NCBI GenBank assembly: GCA_041441555.1
Contig: JASDSW010000039.1
Span: 1 to 64,000, forward strand
Direction: 5' to 3'
Source: Pseudaeromonas sp041441555
Lineage (GTDB): Bacteria > Pseudomonadota > Gammaproteobacteria > Enterobacterales > Aeromonadaceae
Length of the DNA: 64,000 bases
A program made the position numbers and the translations under genes. Below are positions 27,593 to 36,253 of the stretch, piece by piece (positions within the stretch are counted from its first letter, which is position 1; each line of letters starts with the position of its first letter). The notes under the pieces are model-generated. The model was not told the DNA's origin and ran no database searches. It worked only from the letters and a program-made list of their open reading frames with translations.

Positions 27593-28597
27593 ATGACTAG
27601 ACCGATCGTTTTTAGCGGAGCCCAACCCTCCGGGCAGCTGACCATAGGCAACTACATGGGCGCCCTGCGCCAATGGGTGCGCATGCAGGACGATTATGAT
27701 TGCCTCTACTGCATCGTCGATCTGCACGCCATCACGGTGCGTCAGGATCCGCAGACGCTGCGCAAGGCCTGCCTGGATGCCGCGGCTCTCTACCTGGCCA
27801 TCGGCATCGATCCCGACAAGAGCACCGTCTTCCTGCAGTCTCATGTTCCGCAACACGCCGAGCTGGGTTGGGTGCTGAACTGCTACACCCAGATGGGCGA
27901 GCTCTCCCGCATGACCCAGTTCAAGGACAAGTCGCAACGCTACGAGAATAACGTCAACGTCGGCCTGTTTGATTATCCGGTGCTGATGGCAGCCGACATC
28001 CTGCTCTATCAGGCCAATCAGGTGCCGGTCGGTCACGATCAGAAACAGCATCTGGAGCTGACCCGTGATGTAGCGTACCGCTTCAACACCCTGTATGGCG
28101 AGGTGTTTGCCATGCCGGAGCCCTTCATTCCGGAGCAGGGGGCTCGGGTCATGAGTCTGCAGGAGCCGACCAAGAAGATGTCCAAGTCGGATGACAATCA
28201 GAACAACATCATCGGGCTGCTGGAAGATCCGAAGTCCATCGCCAAGAAGATCAAGCGGGCGATGACCGATTCCGAAGAGCCGCCGGTGGTTCGTTTCGAT
28301 CTTGAGCAGAAGGCCGGGGTCTCGAACCTGTTGACCCTGATGCACGGCGCCACCGGGCGCAGCATCGTCGAGCTGGAGCAGCACTTTGCCGGTAAGATGT
28401 ATGGCCATCTCAAGAACGAGACCGCCGAGGCTGTCGTGGCTCTGCTGGAGCCGGTACAGCAGCGCTATCAGGCGCTGCGTGCCGATGAGGCGCACCTGCT
28501 GGCCGTCCTCAGCCGCGGCGCCGATAAGGCGCGGGCTCGTGCCGAGGCAACGCTGCAGAAGGTCTATGCCGCCGTGGGGTTTGTCCCCAAAGTTTAA
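27593..28597 (+). CDS. trpS: Tryptophanyl-tRNA synthetase
   Basis: Class I synthetase charging tRNA-Trp. The 334 residues match the family. The HIGH-equivalent is in SGQLTIGNYMGAL near the N-terminus and KMSKS is at residues 195-199, as in E. coli. It is the last gene of the rpe-gph-trpS operon and is followed by a hairpin terminator. Confidence 0.97.
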   Translation: MTRPIVFSGAQPSGQLTIGNYMGALRQWVRMQDDYDCLYCIVDLHAITVRQDPQTLRKACLDAAALYLAIGIDPDKSTVFLQSHVPQHAELGWVLNCYTQMGELSRMTQFKDKSQRYENNVNVGLFDYPVLMAADILLYQANQVPVGHDQKQHLELTRDVAYRFNTLYGEVFAMPEPFIPEQGARVMSLQEPTKKMSKSDDNQNNIIGLLEDPKSIAKKIKRAMTDSEEPPVVRFDLEQKAGVSNLLTLMHGATGRSIVELEQHFAGKMYGHLKNETAEAVVALLEPVQQRYQALRADEAHLLAVLSRGADKARARAEATLQKVYAAVGFVPKV

Positions 28598-28608
28598 CTA
28601 TTGGCCGA

Positions 28609-28640
28609 CTCCCGGTGAGATGACTCACCGGGAGCCATTT
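28609..28640 (+). terminator. Intrinsic terminator of trpS
   Basis: CTCCCGGTGAG (28609-28619) pairs perfectly with CTCACCGGGAG (28624-28634), followed by CCATTTTA. The T tract is short but the stem is very strong. Confidence 0.75.
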
Positions 28641-28670
28641 TATCCCGTGTGTTAACCCATTGAATCCCAC

Positions 28671-28892
28671 ATGTCTCAGACCCAATCGTTAGAACCCACC
28701 GAACTAGAATTGGAAAGCAAAGATTACTGGTTGCGTCGTTTCCGCAAGGCCAAGACGCTCAAGACCCTCGAATTGATGGTGCCCAAGGCGGTCGATCAAC
28801 ACCATCAAAGGGCGCCCGTGGTGGCTGCCATCTACCTGGCGGAATGCCAGCGGGAACGGGAGCTGGAGTGCGGAATTCTGCTCAATCGCTGA
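28671..28892 (+). CDS. Small protein with Hha/YmoA-like pattern
   Basis: A 73-residue protein (Hha is about 72). Residues 18-39 read DYWLRRFRKAKTLKTLE... and keep the Hha spacing D-Y-x-L-x-R, T-[IL]-x-T-L-E and a Lys five residues later. Residues 52-65 (AAIYLAECQRERE) keep A-x-[FIV]-Y-x-A and R-x-x-E-L. The residue matching the H-NS-contact Asp of Hha (D48) would be Cys59. The C-terminal Hha tail is missing and the N-terminus is about eight residues longer. No clear Shine-Dalgarno sequence precedes it. Assignment is by eye; it may be an unrelated conserved small protein. Confidence 0.55.
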   Translation: MSQTQSLEPTELELESKDYWLRRFRKAKTLKTLELMVPKAVDQHHQRAPVVAAIYLAECQRERELECGILLNR

Positions 28893-29037
28893 GCCAGATC
28901 CGGGCGCTCACCCGATGTTGTGACGCCATCGGCGAGCCGTGGCTTGGCATCGGGAGTCGTGCGCGTTGACAAGATTTGTCACAATTGGCGCCCGATTCTG
29001 ACCTAATCACACCACACTCTCGCGATATACTGGGGCC

Positions 29038-30153
29038 ATGTTGACTCATGGCCATCCCTCTTTTATGCGCAAAATCCTGATAGGAGCCCTGATCCTCCTG
29101 GCTCTGGTTTTCCTGGGCCGTCTGCTGCTCCCGCTGTTCTCTGCTTCATCCTCCCACTCGGCGCGAGCCGAGAGCCAGCGGCCAAGCGTGCGCGTTGCCA
29201 CCGTCCAGTTAGTCCAGCTGCGGCCGCAATTGCCGCTGGTGGCGAAGTTGCAGGCGCAGCAATCGATCCTCGTCACCCCCGAGGTGAGTGGTCGCGTCAC
29301 GGCCCTGCCCGATGCCCAGGGTGGCGAGGTGGCGGCCGGGGCCCGACTGATTCAACTCGATGATGCCCGGCAGCGCGCGGCTCTGAGCGAGGCCGAAGCC
29401 TTCTTGCAAAATGAGCAGCGCAAGCTCCGCGACATGACCCGCCTCGCCCGCAAGGGCGTCGTCACCCAGAACGATCTGGAGGGGCAGAGTGCGGCCGTGG
29501 CGCAAGCCATCGCCCGGCGCGACATCGCCCGGGTTGAAGTCACCCAGCGCCAGCTGTTGGCCCCCTTTGCCGGTCGGGTTGGTTTATTCGATGTGAGTCT
29601 CGGGGCTCTGGTCACCCCGGGGGAGGCGCTGCTGCATCTGGATGATTTGGCCTCGATGCGGCTGGATCTGGCGGTCCCCGAGCGCTATCTGGCCCAATTG
29701 CAACTGGGGGCCAATCTGGTGGCCCGTGCCGCCGCCTGGCCCGAACAACCATTTACCGGCGAGATCGTGGCCATCGATAGCCGGGTCGATGACGAGTCGC
29801 TGACGGTCAAGGTGCGGGTACGTTTTGCCAATCCGGATCGTCGTCTACGGCCGGGAATGTTGCTGCAGGTGGCCTTGCCGTTTGCCAGTGAGCGTCTGCC
29901 GCTGATCCCGATGCAGGCCGTCGAGTTTCAAGGGACACAACGCTTCGTCTATCTGCTGGATGGCGAGGATCGGGTCGAGCGTCGAGCCGTCAAACTGGGC
30001 GAGGCCCAGGGCAACCAGGTGAGCGTGGTTTCCGGTCTACAGGGGGGCGAGCGTCTGGTGGTGGAAGGGGTGGTGGCCTTGAAAGAGGGCATGCGGGTGC
30101 GGGTGATGCAGGCCGATGAGCCGGCGGAACAGTCGGAGGAGCCAGCGCCATGA
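29038..30153 (+). CDS. RND efflux periplasmic adaptor (membrane fusion protein)
   Basis: Links an RND pump to an outer-membrane channel. The product has up to 371 residues with an N-terminal membrane segment (ILIGALILLALVFLGRLLL). A lipoyl/barrel-sandwich half-motif SILVTPEVSGRVTAL leads into a coiled-coil hairpin (about residues 115-165). The second half-motif is LLAPFAGRVGLFDVSLGALV, followed by beta-barrel domains. The start could be 29038 (GGGG just upstream) or ATG 29065. A TATACT box at 29025-29030 would put the RNA start almost on the first ATG. The 3' end overlaps the pump gene by 4 bases. No regulator or outer-membrane factor is adjacent. Confidence 0.88.
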   Translation: MLTHGHPSFMRKILIGALILLALVFLGRLLLPLFSASSSHSARAESQRPSVRVATVQLVQLRPQLPLVAKLQAQQSILVTPEVSGRVTALPDAQGGEVAAGARLIQLDDARQRAALSEAEAFLQNEQRKLRDMTRLARKGVVTQNDLEGQSAAVAQAIARRDIARVEVTQRQLLAPFAGRVGLFDVSLGALVTPGEALLHLDDLASMRLDLAVPERYLAQLQLGANLVARAAAWPEQPFTGEIVAIDSRVDDESLTVKVRVRFANPDRRLRPGMLLQVALPFASERLPLIPMQAVEFQGTQRFVYLLDGEDRVERRAVKLGEAQGNQVSVVSGLQGGERLVVEGVVALKEGMRVRVMQADEPAEQSEEPAP

Positions 30154-33100
30154 TCCTCTCCGATCTCTCCATTCGCCGTCCGGTATTCGCCCTGGTGGTC
30201 AGCCTGTTGCTGTTGATCTTCGGTCTGGTCGCCTTCTCGCGGCTGCCGGTGCGAGAGATGCCCGATGTGCAGAGCCCCTCGGTCAGCATAGTCACCACCT
30301 ACGAGGGGGCGGCACCGGAGATCGTCGAAAACCAGGTCAGCAAGCCGCTGGAGGATCAGCTCTCCGGCATCAGCGGCATTCGCACCATCTACTCCACCAG
30401 TCGCAAGGGACGCAGCAGCATCACCATCGAGTTTCAACAGGGCTGGAACATGCTCGAGGCGCTGTCCGACATCCGCGATGCGGTGGCCCGGGCGCGTAAC
30501 CAGTTGCCCGATGAGATCGACGAGCCCGTGGTGGCGCGGGATAACGGCGAGGGGGAGGTGGCCATCTGGCTGAACTTTGCCAGTCGGCAGCTGGATCGCG
30601 TCGCCCTGACCGACTATGCCAACCGCCATCTGCCCAAGTCGCTGAGCCTGGTCAACGGGGTCAGCTCGGTCAACCTCTCCGGGGATCTGCAGCGGGTCAT
30701 GTATGTGCGGCTGGATCCGACCCGGATGAGCGGTCTGAATATCGCGGTCAACGATGTGCTCGATGCGCTGGCACGCGAGAATGTCGAACTGCCCGGCGGC
30801 GAGATCCGCAACGACAGCATGGTCTTCCCGGTCCAGCTGCAGCGGCCCTATCAGGATGCCGCCAGCTTTCGCCGTCTGCCGGTGCGGACGCTCAGCGGTG
30901 GCCAGACCATCTACCTGGGGGATGTAGCGGATGTCGAGGTGGGGGCCAAGAACGAGCTGAGCGCTTACCAACGCAACGGCCAGGTCAGCATCGGCATCGG
31001 GATCATTCCGCAGTCGACGGCCAATCCGCTGGAGATGGCCGACGGCGTCACGCGGGAGGTGGCGCGCTTGCAGCGCTTCCTGCCGGCCGGCGCCGAGCTG
31101 GTGGTCGATTACAACAGCACCCTGTTCATTCGGCAGGCCATCGATGAGGTTTATCTGACGCTGGCCATCGCCGCCTTGCTGGTGGTCGGCGTGCTCTATC
31201 TGTTCATCGGTCAATGGCGAGCGACGCTGATCCCGGCGGTGACTGTGCCGGTGTCGCTGATCGCCGCCTGCATCGGCGCCTGGTACTTCGGCTTCTCGGT
31301 CAACCTCATCACCCTGCTGGCGCTGATCCTGGCCATCGGTCTGGTGGTCGATGATGCCATCGTCGTGGTCGAGAACATCCACCACCATCTGGCGCTGGGG
31401 CGCTCCCCCTTGCTGGCGGCCTGGCATGGCACCCGGGAGGTCGGCTTTGCGGTGCTGGCCACCACAGTCGTGCTGGTCATGGTGTTTCTGCCGATCGCCT
31501 TCATGCAGGGGATGATTGGGCGGCTGTTTACCGAGTTCGCCTTGTTTCTGGCCCTGGCGGTGGGGTTCTCGGCGCTGATTGCCCTGACCCTGTCGCCGGC
31601 CATGGCGGCGCGCCTGTTGCGGCCGCAGGACAGACGCAACCGCCTGACCGGGCAACTGCAGCTGGGGATGGCGTGGCTCAATGAAGCGTATCGCCGAGCC
31701 TTGCGCCCACTGTTGCGGCGCGCCTGGCTGGCGCCCTGTGCCATGCTGCTGGTGCTGCTGGCCATCGGGGTTCTCTATTGGCTCATTCCGAGCAATCTGG
31801 CGCCGGTGGAGGATCGCGGCGTCATCTACGTGATGGTCAAGGGGGCGGAAGGGACCAGTATCGAGCGGATGAAGCGCAACATGCAGCAGGTGGAGTCCCG
31901 TCTGCTTCCGCTGGTGGGGCAGGGGGTGATCAGCGCCATCAGCTTCAGCACGCCGGCCTTCGGGCGCGGCAGTGATCAGACCGGGATGGTGACCATCCAG
32001 TTGACCGATTGGGCGCAGCGCGAGGAGACGGCGCAACAGCTGCTCAAGCGTCTGCCGAGCCTGTTGCAGGGCATTCCGGATATCTCGCTACGTCCCTTTC
32101 AGCCGGGGTTTCGCGGTCGCTCCCAGGCGCCGGTGCAGTTTGTGCTGCAGGGGGGCGATTACGCCGAGCTGAATCACTGGGCGCTGGCCCTCAAGCAGGC
32201 GGTCACCGAGGCGGCCATCGTCGAAAACCCGGATCTGGATTACAGCGAGCAGACGCCGGAGCTGCGGGTCCGGGTGGATGTGGAGCGCGCGGCCAAGCTG
32301 GAGGTTTCCCAGCAGGAGATCGGCCAGGCGTTGCAGACCCTGCTGGGGGGCAGCAGCAAGACCAGCTTCACCGAGCAGGGGGAGGAGTATGACGTCTACG
32401 TGCGGGCCGATCAGCAGCGCTTCATCAACGGCAACGATCTGAGTCACCTCTACCTGCGATCGGCTCAGGGCGACATGGTGTCGCTGGCCAGTCTGGCCCG
32501 GTTCGAGCTGATTGCCTCGCCGCAGCGGCTGGGTCACTACCAGCGGCAGAAATCGATTACCCTGGCGGCCTATTTGCCTGCCGGACAGACCCAGGGCACC
32601 GCCCTGGCCTGGATGGATGATTGGGCCAAGCAGCATCTGCCGGCCGGAATGACGGTGGACTACGCCGGCGAGTCGAAGGATTTTCGCGATTCGCAGGGCG
32701 ATGTGCTGGCGGTGTTTGCCCTGGCGGTGCTGGTGGCCTTCCTGGTGATGGCCGCCCAGTTCGAGAGTTTCTTGAACCCCCTGGTGGTGATGTTCACCGT
32801 TCCGCTGGGCATTCTCGGGGGGCTGCTCGGGCTCTGGTTGCTGGGGTTGAGTCTGGATCTCTACGGCCAGATCGGCATGCTGCTGCTCATCGGCATGGTG
32901 ACGAAAAACGGCCTCCTGATCGTCGAGTTTGCCAACCAGTTGCGCAGCCGGGGAGCCGAGTTTGAGGAGGCGATTATCGAGGCGGCGGTGCGGCGTCTGC
33001 GACCGATCCTGATGACCTCGGCGACCGCCATCATCGCCGCCATCCCGCTGATGCTCTCCCGTGGCGCCGGCTATGAGAGCCGGGTGGCCGTGGGGACCGT

Positions 33101-33260
33101 GGTCTTCTTCGGCATGTTGCTGGCGACCCTGGTGACCCTGTTCATGGTGCCGGCCTGTTACCGTCTGCTGGCTCGCCATACCCGCGCCCCCGAGTCGGAG
33201 AGCCAGCGGCTGACCCAAGCCCTGGCCGACGAGCGTCACTCGACTCAGGCGCGCCGATGA
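30150..33260 (+). CDS. RND-family efflux pump, AcrB/HAE1 type
   Basis: Proton-driven inner-membrane exporter of 1036 residues with two repeats of six membrane helices and two large periplasmic loops. It begins LSDLSIRRPVFALVVSLLLL and keeps the paired Asp of helix 4 (D401-D402 in GLVVDDAIVVVEN) needed for proton transfer. The family signature GMVTKNGLLIVEFANQLR lies in helix 10. It overlaps the adaptor gene and must borrow an outer-membrane channel (TolC-like) encoded elsewhere. The drug spectrum cannot be told from sequence. Confidence 0.93.
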   Translation: MILSDLSIRRPVFALVVSLLLLIFGLVAFSRLPVREMPDVQSPSVSIVTTYEGAAPEIVENQVSKPLEDQLSGISGIRTIYSTSRKGRSSITIEFQQGWNMLEALSDIRDAVARARNQLPDEIDEPVVARDNGEGEVAIWLNFASRQLDRVALTDYANRHLPKSLSLVNGVSSVNLSGDLQRVMYVRLDPTRMSGLNIAVNDVLDALARENVELPGGEIRNDSMVFPVQLQRPYQDAASFRRLPVRTLSGGQTIYLGDVADVEVGAKNELSAYQRNGQVSIGIGIIPQSTANPLEMADGVTREVARLQRFLPAGAELVVDYNSTLFIRQAIDEVYLTLAIAALLVVGVLYLFIGQWRATLIPAVTVPVSLIAACIGAWYFGFSVNLITLLALILAIGLVVDDAIVVVENIHHHLALGRSPLLAAWHGTREVGFAVLATTVVLVMVFLPIAFMQGMIGRLFTEFALFLALAVGFSALIALTLSPAMAARLLRPQDRRNRLTGQLQLGMAWLNEAYRRALRPLLRRAWLAPCAMLLVLLAIGVLYWLIPSNLAPVEDRGVIYVMVKGAEGTSIERMKRNMQQVESRLLPLVGQGVISAISFSTPAFGRGSDQTGMVTIQLTDWAQREETAQQLLKRLPSLLQGIPDISLRPFQPGFRGRSQAPVQFVLQGGDYAELNHWALALKQAVTEAAIVENPDLDYSEQTPELRVRVDVERAAKLEVSQQEIGQALQTLLGGSSKTSFTEQGEEYDVYVRADQQRFINGNDLSHLYLRSAQGDMVSLASLARFELIASPQRLGHYQRQKSITLAAYLPAGQTQGTALAWMDDWAKQHLPAGMTVDYAGESKDFRDSQGDVLAVFALAVLVAFLVMAAQFESFLNPLVVMFTVPLGILGGLLGLWLLGLSLDLYGQIGMLLLIGMVTKNGLLIVEFANQLRSRGAEFEEAIIEAAVRRLRPILMTSATAIIAAIPLMLSRGAGYESRVAVGTVVFFGMLLATLVTLFMVPACYRLLARHTRAPESESQRLTQALADERHSTQARR

Positions 33261-33289
33261 CCCGATGAAACGTGTGCCTGAGCTGAGCC

Positions 33290-34012
33290 TCAGGGCGCCT
33301 TGGGGGCGAGTTCTGACTCCAGGGACTCCAGCTTGGGCAGTTCGCGCAACTGGCCGGCGTGGGCTGCCGTGGGGGCACCATGGAAGACTGGATCCTGGGC
33401 GACTTCCTTGACGCCGTTGATGCAGAATTGGGCGCCCATGCAGATGAGCAGAAAGCCCATGATGCGGGTCATCGCATCGATGCCGGAGGCGCCCAGCAGC
33501 TTGCAGACCGGGTCGGCCAGCTTCAAGACCGCCCAGCTGAGCAGGCTGATCAGCACGAAGGCGGTCACCACGGCGCTGTAGATCAGCAGGCGCGGTTTAT
33601 CGGCGGGCAACTCGGCGATCTGCGCCGCGCCACTGATGACCAACGCCATGGTGCCCGGTCCACACAGGCTGGGCATGGTCAGTGGCACGAAGGCAATATT
33701 CTGGTTGGGATCGATGCTCTGGGCGGCGCCGGGGGCCGGGAACAGCATGCGAAAACCGATGACGCCGATGATGAGACCGCCGGCCAGCCGCAGCCCCGGG
33801 ATGGAGATGCCGAACAGATCGAGGATCGACGAGCCGATGAAGAAGCTGACGCACAGGGTGCAGAACAGGTAGAGGGCGGCCAGGTTGACCTGACGGCGCA
33901 CGTGTTCCCGCGACATCCCCTTGCTCAGTCCCAGCAGCAGGGTGGCCGTGGTGGGCGGGTTGACCATGGGTAACAGCCCCAGCAGGCTGAGCAGAACGAT
34001 CTGGATAAACAT
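33290..34012 (-). CDS. marC: MarC-family integral membrane protein
   Basis: Six-helix membrane protein of 240 residues (UPF0056). NPPTTATLLLGL near the N-terminus, FGISIPGLRLAGGLI, IGFRMLFP and NIAFVPLTMPSLCGPGTMA closely follow E. coli MarC. The physiological role of the family is unresolved; MarC is no longer linked to multidrug resistance. A charged tail of about 40 residues extends past the last helix. The gene converges on the RND pump with only 29 bases between them. Confidence 0.87.
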   Translation of the reverse strand: MFIQIVLLSLLGLLPMVNPPTTATLLLGLSKGMSREHVRRQVNLAALYLFCTLCVSFFIGSSILDLFGISIPGLRLAGGLIIGVIGFRMLFPAPGAAQSIDPNQNIAFVPLTMPSLCGPGTMALVISGAAQIAELPADKPRLLIYSAVVTAFVLISLLSWAVLKLADPVCKLLGASGIDAMTRIMGFLLICMGAQFCINGVKEVAQDPVFHGAPTAAHAGQLRELPKLESLESELAPKAP

Positions 34013-34241
34013 AACGACTCCCTATGGGTGAATGGCCGAGCGCCATCGGATGCCGCCTGTTATAGGGGGGATGCGAGGCTTCCGCAATCGGGGGGTGTGG
34101 ATTTTGGTATCTGGTTCAGCTGATATTCAGTGCTTGTGCCTCGCTGGGGATTCGAGCCCCGGCCCACTTTCGGGTACACTGGCGCGGTTTGTGGCCACCC
34201 GAGGTGGCTGGTGGTTTCAGCCGTGAGGTCTGTGTGGCGCC

Positions 34242-34847
34242 ATGATCCTGCTCATCGATAACTATGACTCCTTCACCTACAACCTGGTGCAGTACTTTGG
34301 CGCCCTGGGGCAGGAGGTGCTGGTGCGGCGTCATGATGCCATTTCCTTGGCCGAGATCGATGCCCTGGCGCCGGATCATTTGGTGATCTCGCCCGGCCCC
34401 GGTACGCCCGATGAGGCAGGGATCTCGCTGGCCGCCATCCGCCACTGTGCCGGGCGCCTGCCGATCCTCGGCGTCTGTCTGGGGCACCAGGCCATCGCCC
34501 AGGCGTTCGGTGCCCGCGTGGTGCGAGCGGCCCAGGTCATGCACGGCAAGACCTCGGCGATCCGCCATCAGGAGATGGGACTCTTTGCCGGCCTCAAGCA
34601 GCCGCTGACCGTGACCCGCTATCATTCACTGATCGTCGAGGCAGAGTCGTTGCCCGCCGAGCTGGAGGTGACGGCCTGGACTCTCCCGGATCAACCGCAG
34701 CAGAAGCCGGAGATCATGGGGCTGCGTCACCGCCATCTACCGATCGTCGGCGTGCAGTTTCACCCGGAGAGCATCCTCAGTGAACAGGGGATGGAGCTGC
34801 TGGCCAATTTTGTTGCCATGTCGGCGGTGGAGCCACCTGCGGCGTGA
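34242..34847 (+). CDS. pabA: Aminodeoxychorismate/anthranilate synthase glutamine amidotransferase component
   Basis: Class I amidotransferase supplying ammonia to PabB (folate) and possibly TrpE. The 201 residues start MILLIDNYDSFTYNLVQYF, with oxyanion element PGPGTPDEAG, the nucleophile Cys in GVCLGHQAIAQAFG and His/Glu in VQFHPESIL. I favour pabA over trpG because no trp genes are near and pabA sits beside argD in related genomes. A GCCACC-CGA-GGTGGC hairpin lies in the leader at 34194-34208. Confidence 0.88.
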   Translation: MILLIDNYDSFTYNLVQYFGALGQEVLVRRHDAISLAEIDALAPDHLVISPGPGTPDEAGISLAAIRHCAGRLPILGVCLGHQAIAQAFGARVVRAAQVMHGKTSAIRHQEMGLFAGLKQPLTVTRYHSLIVEAESLPAELEVTAWTLPDQPQQKPEIMGLRHRHLPIVGVQFHPESILSEQGMELLANFVAMSAVEPPAA

Positions 34848-34911
34848 TGTGAGTAATCGTTAGACATTGTCTCGGACGCCGAACCGGCGACGAGCCGTTG
34901 AACATGGACCG

Positions 34912-34934
34912 ACCCGGCTGCGCCGGGTTCTTTT
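34912..34934 (+). terminator. Hairpin with T tract between pabA and pyrC
   Basis: ACCCGGC (34912-34918) pairs with GCCGGGT (34922-34928) around TGC, followed by TCTTTT. The T tract runs straight into the pyrC Shine-Dalgarno AAGGAGGAG. It may terminate pabA, act as a pyrC leader attenuator, or both. Confidence 0.7.
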
Positions 34935-34945
34935 AAGGAGGAGTC

Positions 34946-35989
34946 ATGACCGAATTACACCTAACCATGCCGGATGACTGGCATCTGCACCTGCGCGATG
35001 GCGCTCTGCTCGCCGAGACGGTGCCGGCTACGGCGCGCGCCTTTGCCCGCGCCATCGTCATGCCCAATCTGGTGCCCCCGGTGCTGGATGCCGAGGCGGC
35101 GATGGCCTATCGGCAGCGCATCGAGGCGGCGCGTCCGGCGGAGAGCCATTTCGCTCCTCTGATGACCCTCTATCTGACCGACCACACCACGGCCGAGATG
35201 ATCCACGCCGCCCATGCGGCAGGAGTGGTGGCGGTCAAGCTCTATCCGGCCGGCGCCACCACCCACTCGGATCTGGCGGTCACCAGTCTGGATCGACTTG
35301 AGCCGGTGTTCGAGGCCTTGACCGAGCTGGAGATGCCGCTGCTGATCCACGGCGAGGTGACCGATGAACAGGTTGACATCTTCGATCGCGAACGAGTCTT
35401 CATCGAACGCCATCTGGTCCCCATGGTCAGTCGCTTCCCGCATCTGAAGGTGGTGATGGAGCACATCACCACGGCGCAGGCGGTCGAGTTTGTGCTGTCG
35501 GCTTCCGATCGGGTGGCGGCGACCATCACGCCCCAGCACCTGCTGATGAACCGCAATCACCTGCTGGTGGGCGGCATCCGTCCCCACAACTACTGTCTGC
35601 CGGTACTCAAGCGCCGTCGCCATCAGGAGGCGCTGCAGCAGGTGGCGATCAGCGGCAATCCGAAGTTCTTCCTCGGTACCGATTCGGCCCCCCATCTGCA
35701 GGGACGGAAGGAGAGCCCCTGTGGCTGTGCCGGTTGCTACAGCGCCCCGGCGGCCCTGGAGCTGTATGCCGAGATCTTCGAACGACTCGGGGCTCTGGAG
35801 AAGCTCGAGGCGTTTGCCAGCCACTTCGGTGCCGATTTCTACGGCTTGCCGCGCAATCGCGGCCGCGTGACCCTCAAGCGCGAACCCTGGCAGGTGCCGG
35901 AGCGGGTGCAGCTGGCCGATGGCCAAACGCTGGTGCCCTACTGGGCCGGACAGCCGCTGAACTGGCGCCTGGTGGCCCGTAGCGAGTGA
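34946..35989 (+). CDS. pyrC: Dihydroorotase
   Basis: Closes N-carbamoyl-aspartate to dihydroorotate in pyrimidine synthesis. The 347 residues (E. coli 348) form a zinc amidohydrolase: DDWHLHLRDG supplies the first metal ligands, VKLYPAGATT the carboxylated Lys, and LIHGE and EHITT the other His ligands. GTDSAPH supplies the catalytic Asp. AAGGAGGAG just upstream fixes the start. Terminators lie on both sides. Confidence 0.97.
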   Translation: MTELHLTMPDDWHLHLRDGALLAETVPATARAFARAIVMPNLVPPVLDAEAAMAYRQRIEAARPAESHFAPLMTLYLTDHTTAEMIHAAHAAGVVAVKLYPAGATTHSDLAVTSLDRLEPVFEALTELEMPLLIHGEVTDEQVDIFDRERVFIERHLVPMVSRFPHLKVVMEHITTAQAVEFVLSASDRVAATITPQHLLMNRNHLLVGGIRPHNYCLPVLKRRRHQEALQQVAISGNPKFFLGTDSAPHLQGRKESPCGCAGCYSAPAALELYAEIFERLGALEKLEAFASHFGADFYGLPRNRGRVTLKREPWQVPERVQLADGQTLVPYWAGQPLNWRLVARSE

Positions 35990-35998
35990 TGAACCCTC

Positions 35999-36030
35999 TC
36001 GCCGCACTCCATGGGAGTGCGGCGATCTTT
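35999..36030 (+). terminator. Intrinsic terminator of pyrC
   Basis: TCGCCGCACTCC (35999-36010) pairs perfectly with GGAGTGCGGCGA (36014-36025) around ATG and is followed by TCTTT. Confidence 0.85.
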
Positions 36031-36190
36031 CAAGCTTCACGCCACCTCTGCTTCGACGTCACAACTGTCATCCCCTGTTCCATCCCCCTGTCTTGTGGAT
36101 CCCCATCGCCCCTCATCGTGAGGATGGCGGGATTGCCAATTAGTTGCGTTGCGCAATTTTTTATCCGAACTGCTGGTACACTCCGGAAAA

Positions 36191-36229
36191 AGTGATGTAT
36201 TATGCAAAAACAATGATTATTTTCTCACT
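36191..36229 (+). promoter_or_regulatory. Tandem ArgR boxes over the argD promoter
   Basis: Two 14-base cores, TGATGTATTATGCA (36193-36206) and TGATTATTTTCTCA (36214-36227), each match 7 of the 10 defined positions of TGAAT-N4-ATTCA. Their centres are exactly 21 bases apart, the spacing of paired 18-bp ARG boxes separated by 3 bp. A TATTAT -10-like element (36198-36203) lies inside the first box, as expected for ArgR repression. Confidence 0.7.
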
Positions 36230-36253
36230 TGCAAGAGGCAGGAAGGAGAGCAA

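Noticed and set aside
29949..32036. A 695-codon minus-strand open frame opposite the RND pump
   Set aside because: Composition is the antisense of a hydrophobic membrane protein; the plus-strand RND pump has full family motifs.
34242..34847. Calling this gene trpG
   Set aside because: No trpE or other trp genes are adjacent; position beside pyrC and argD fits pabA, though dual use is possible.
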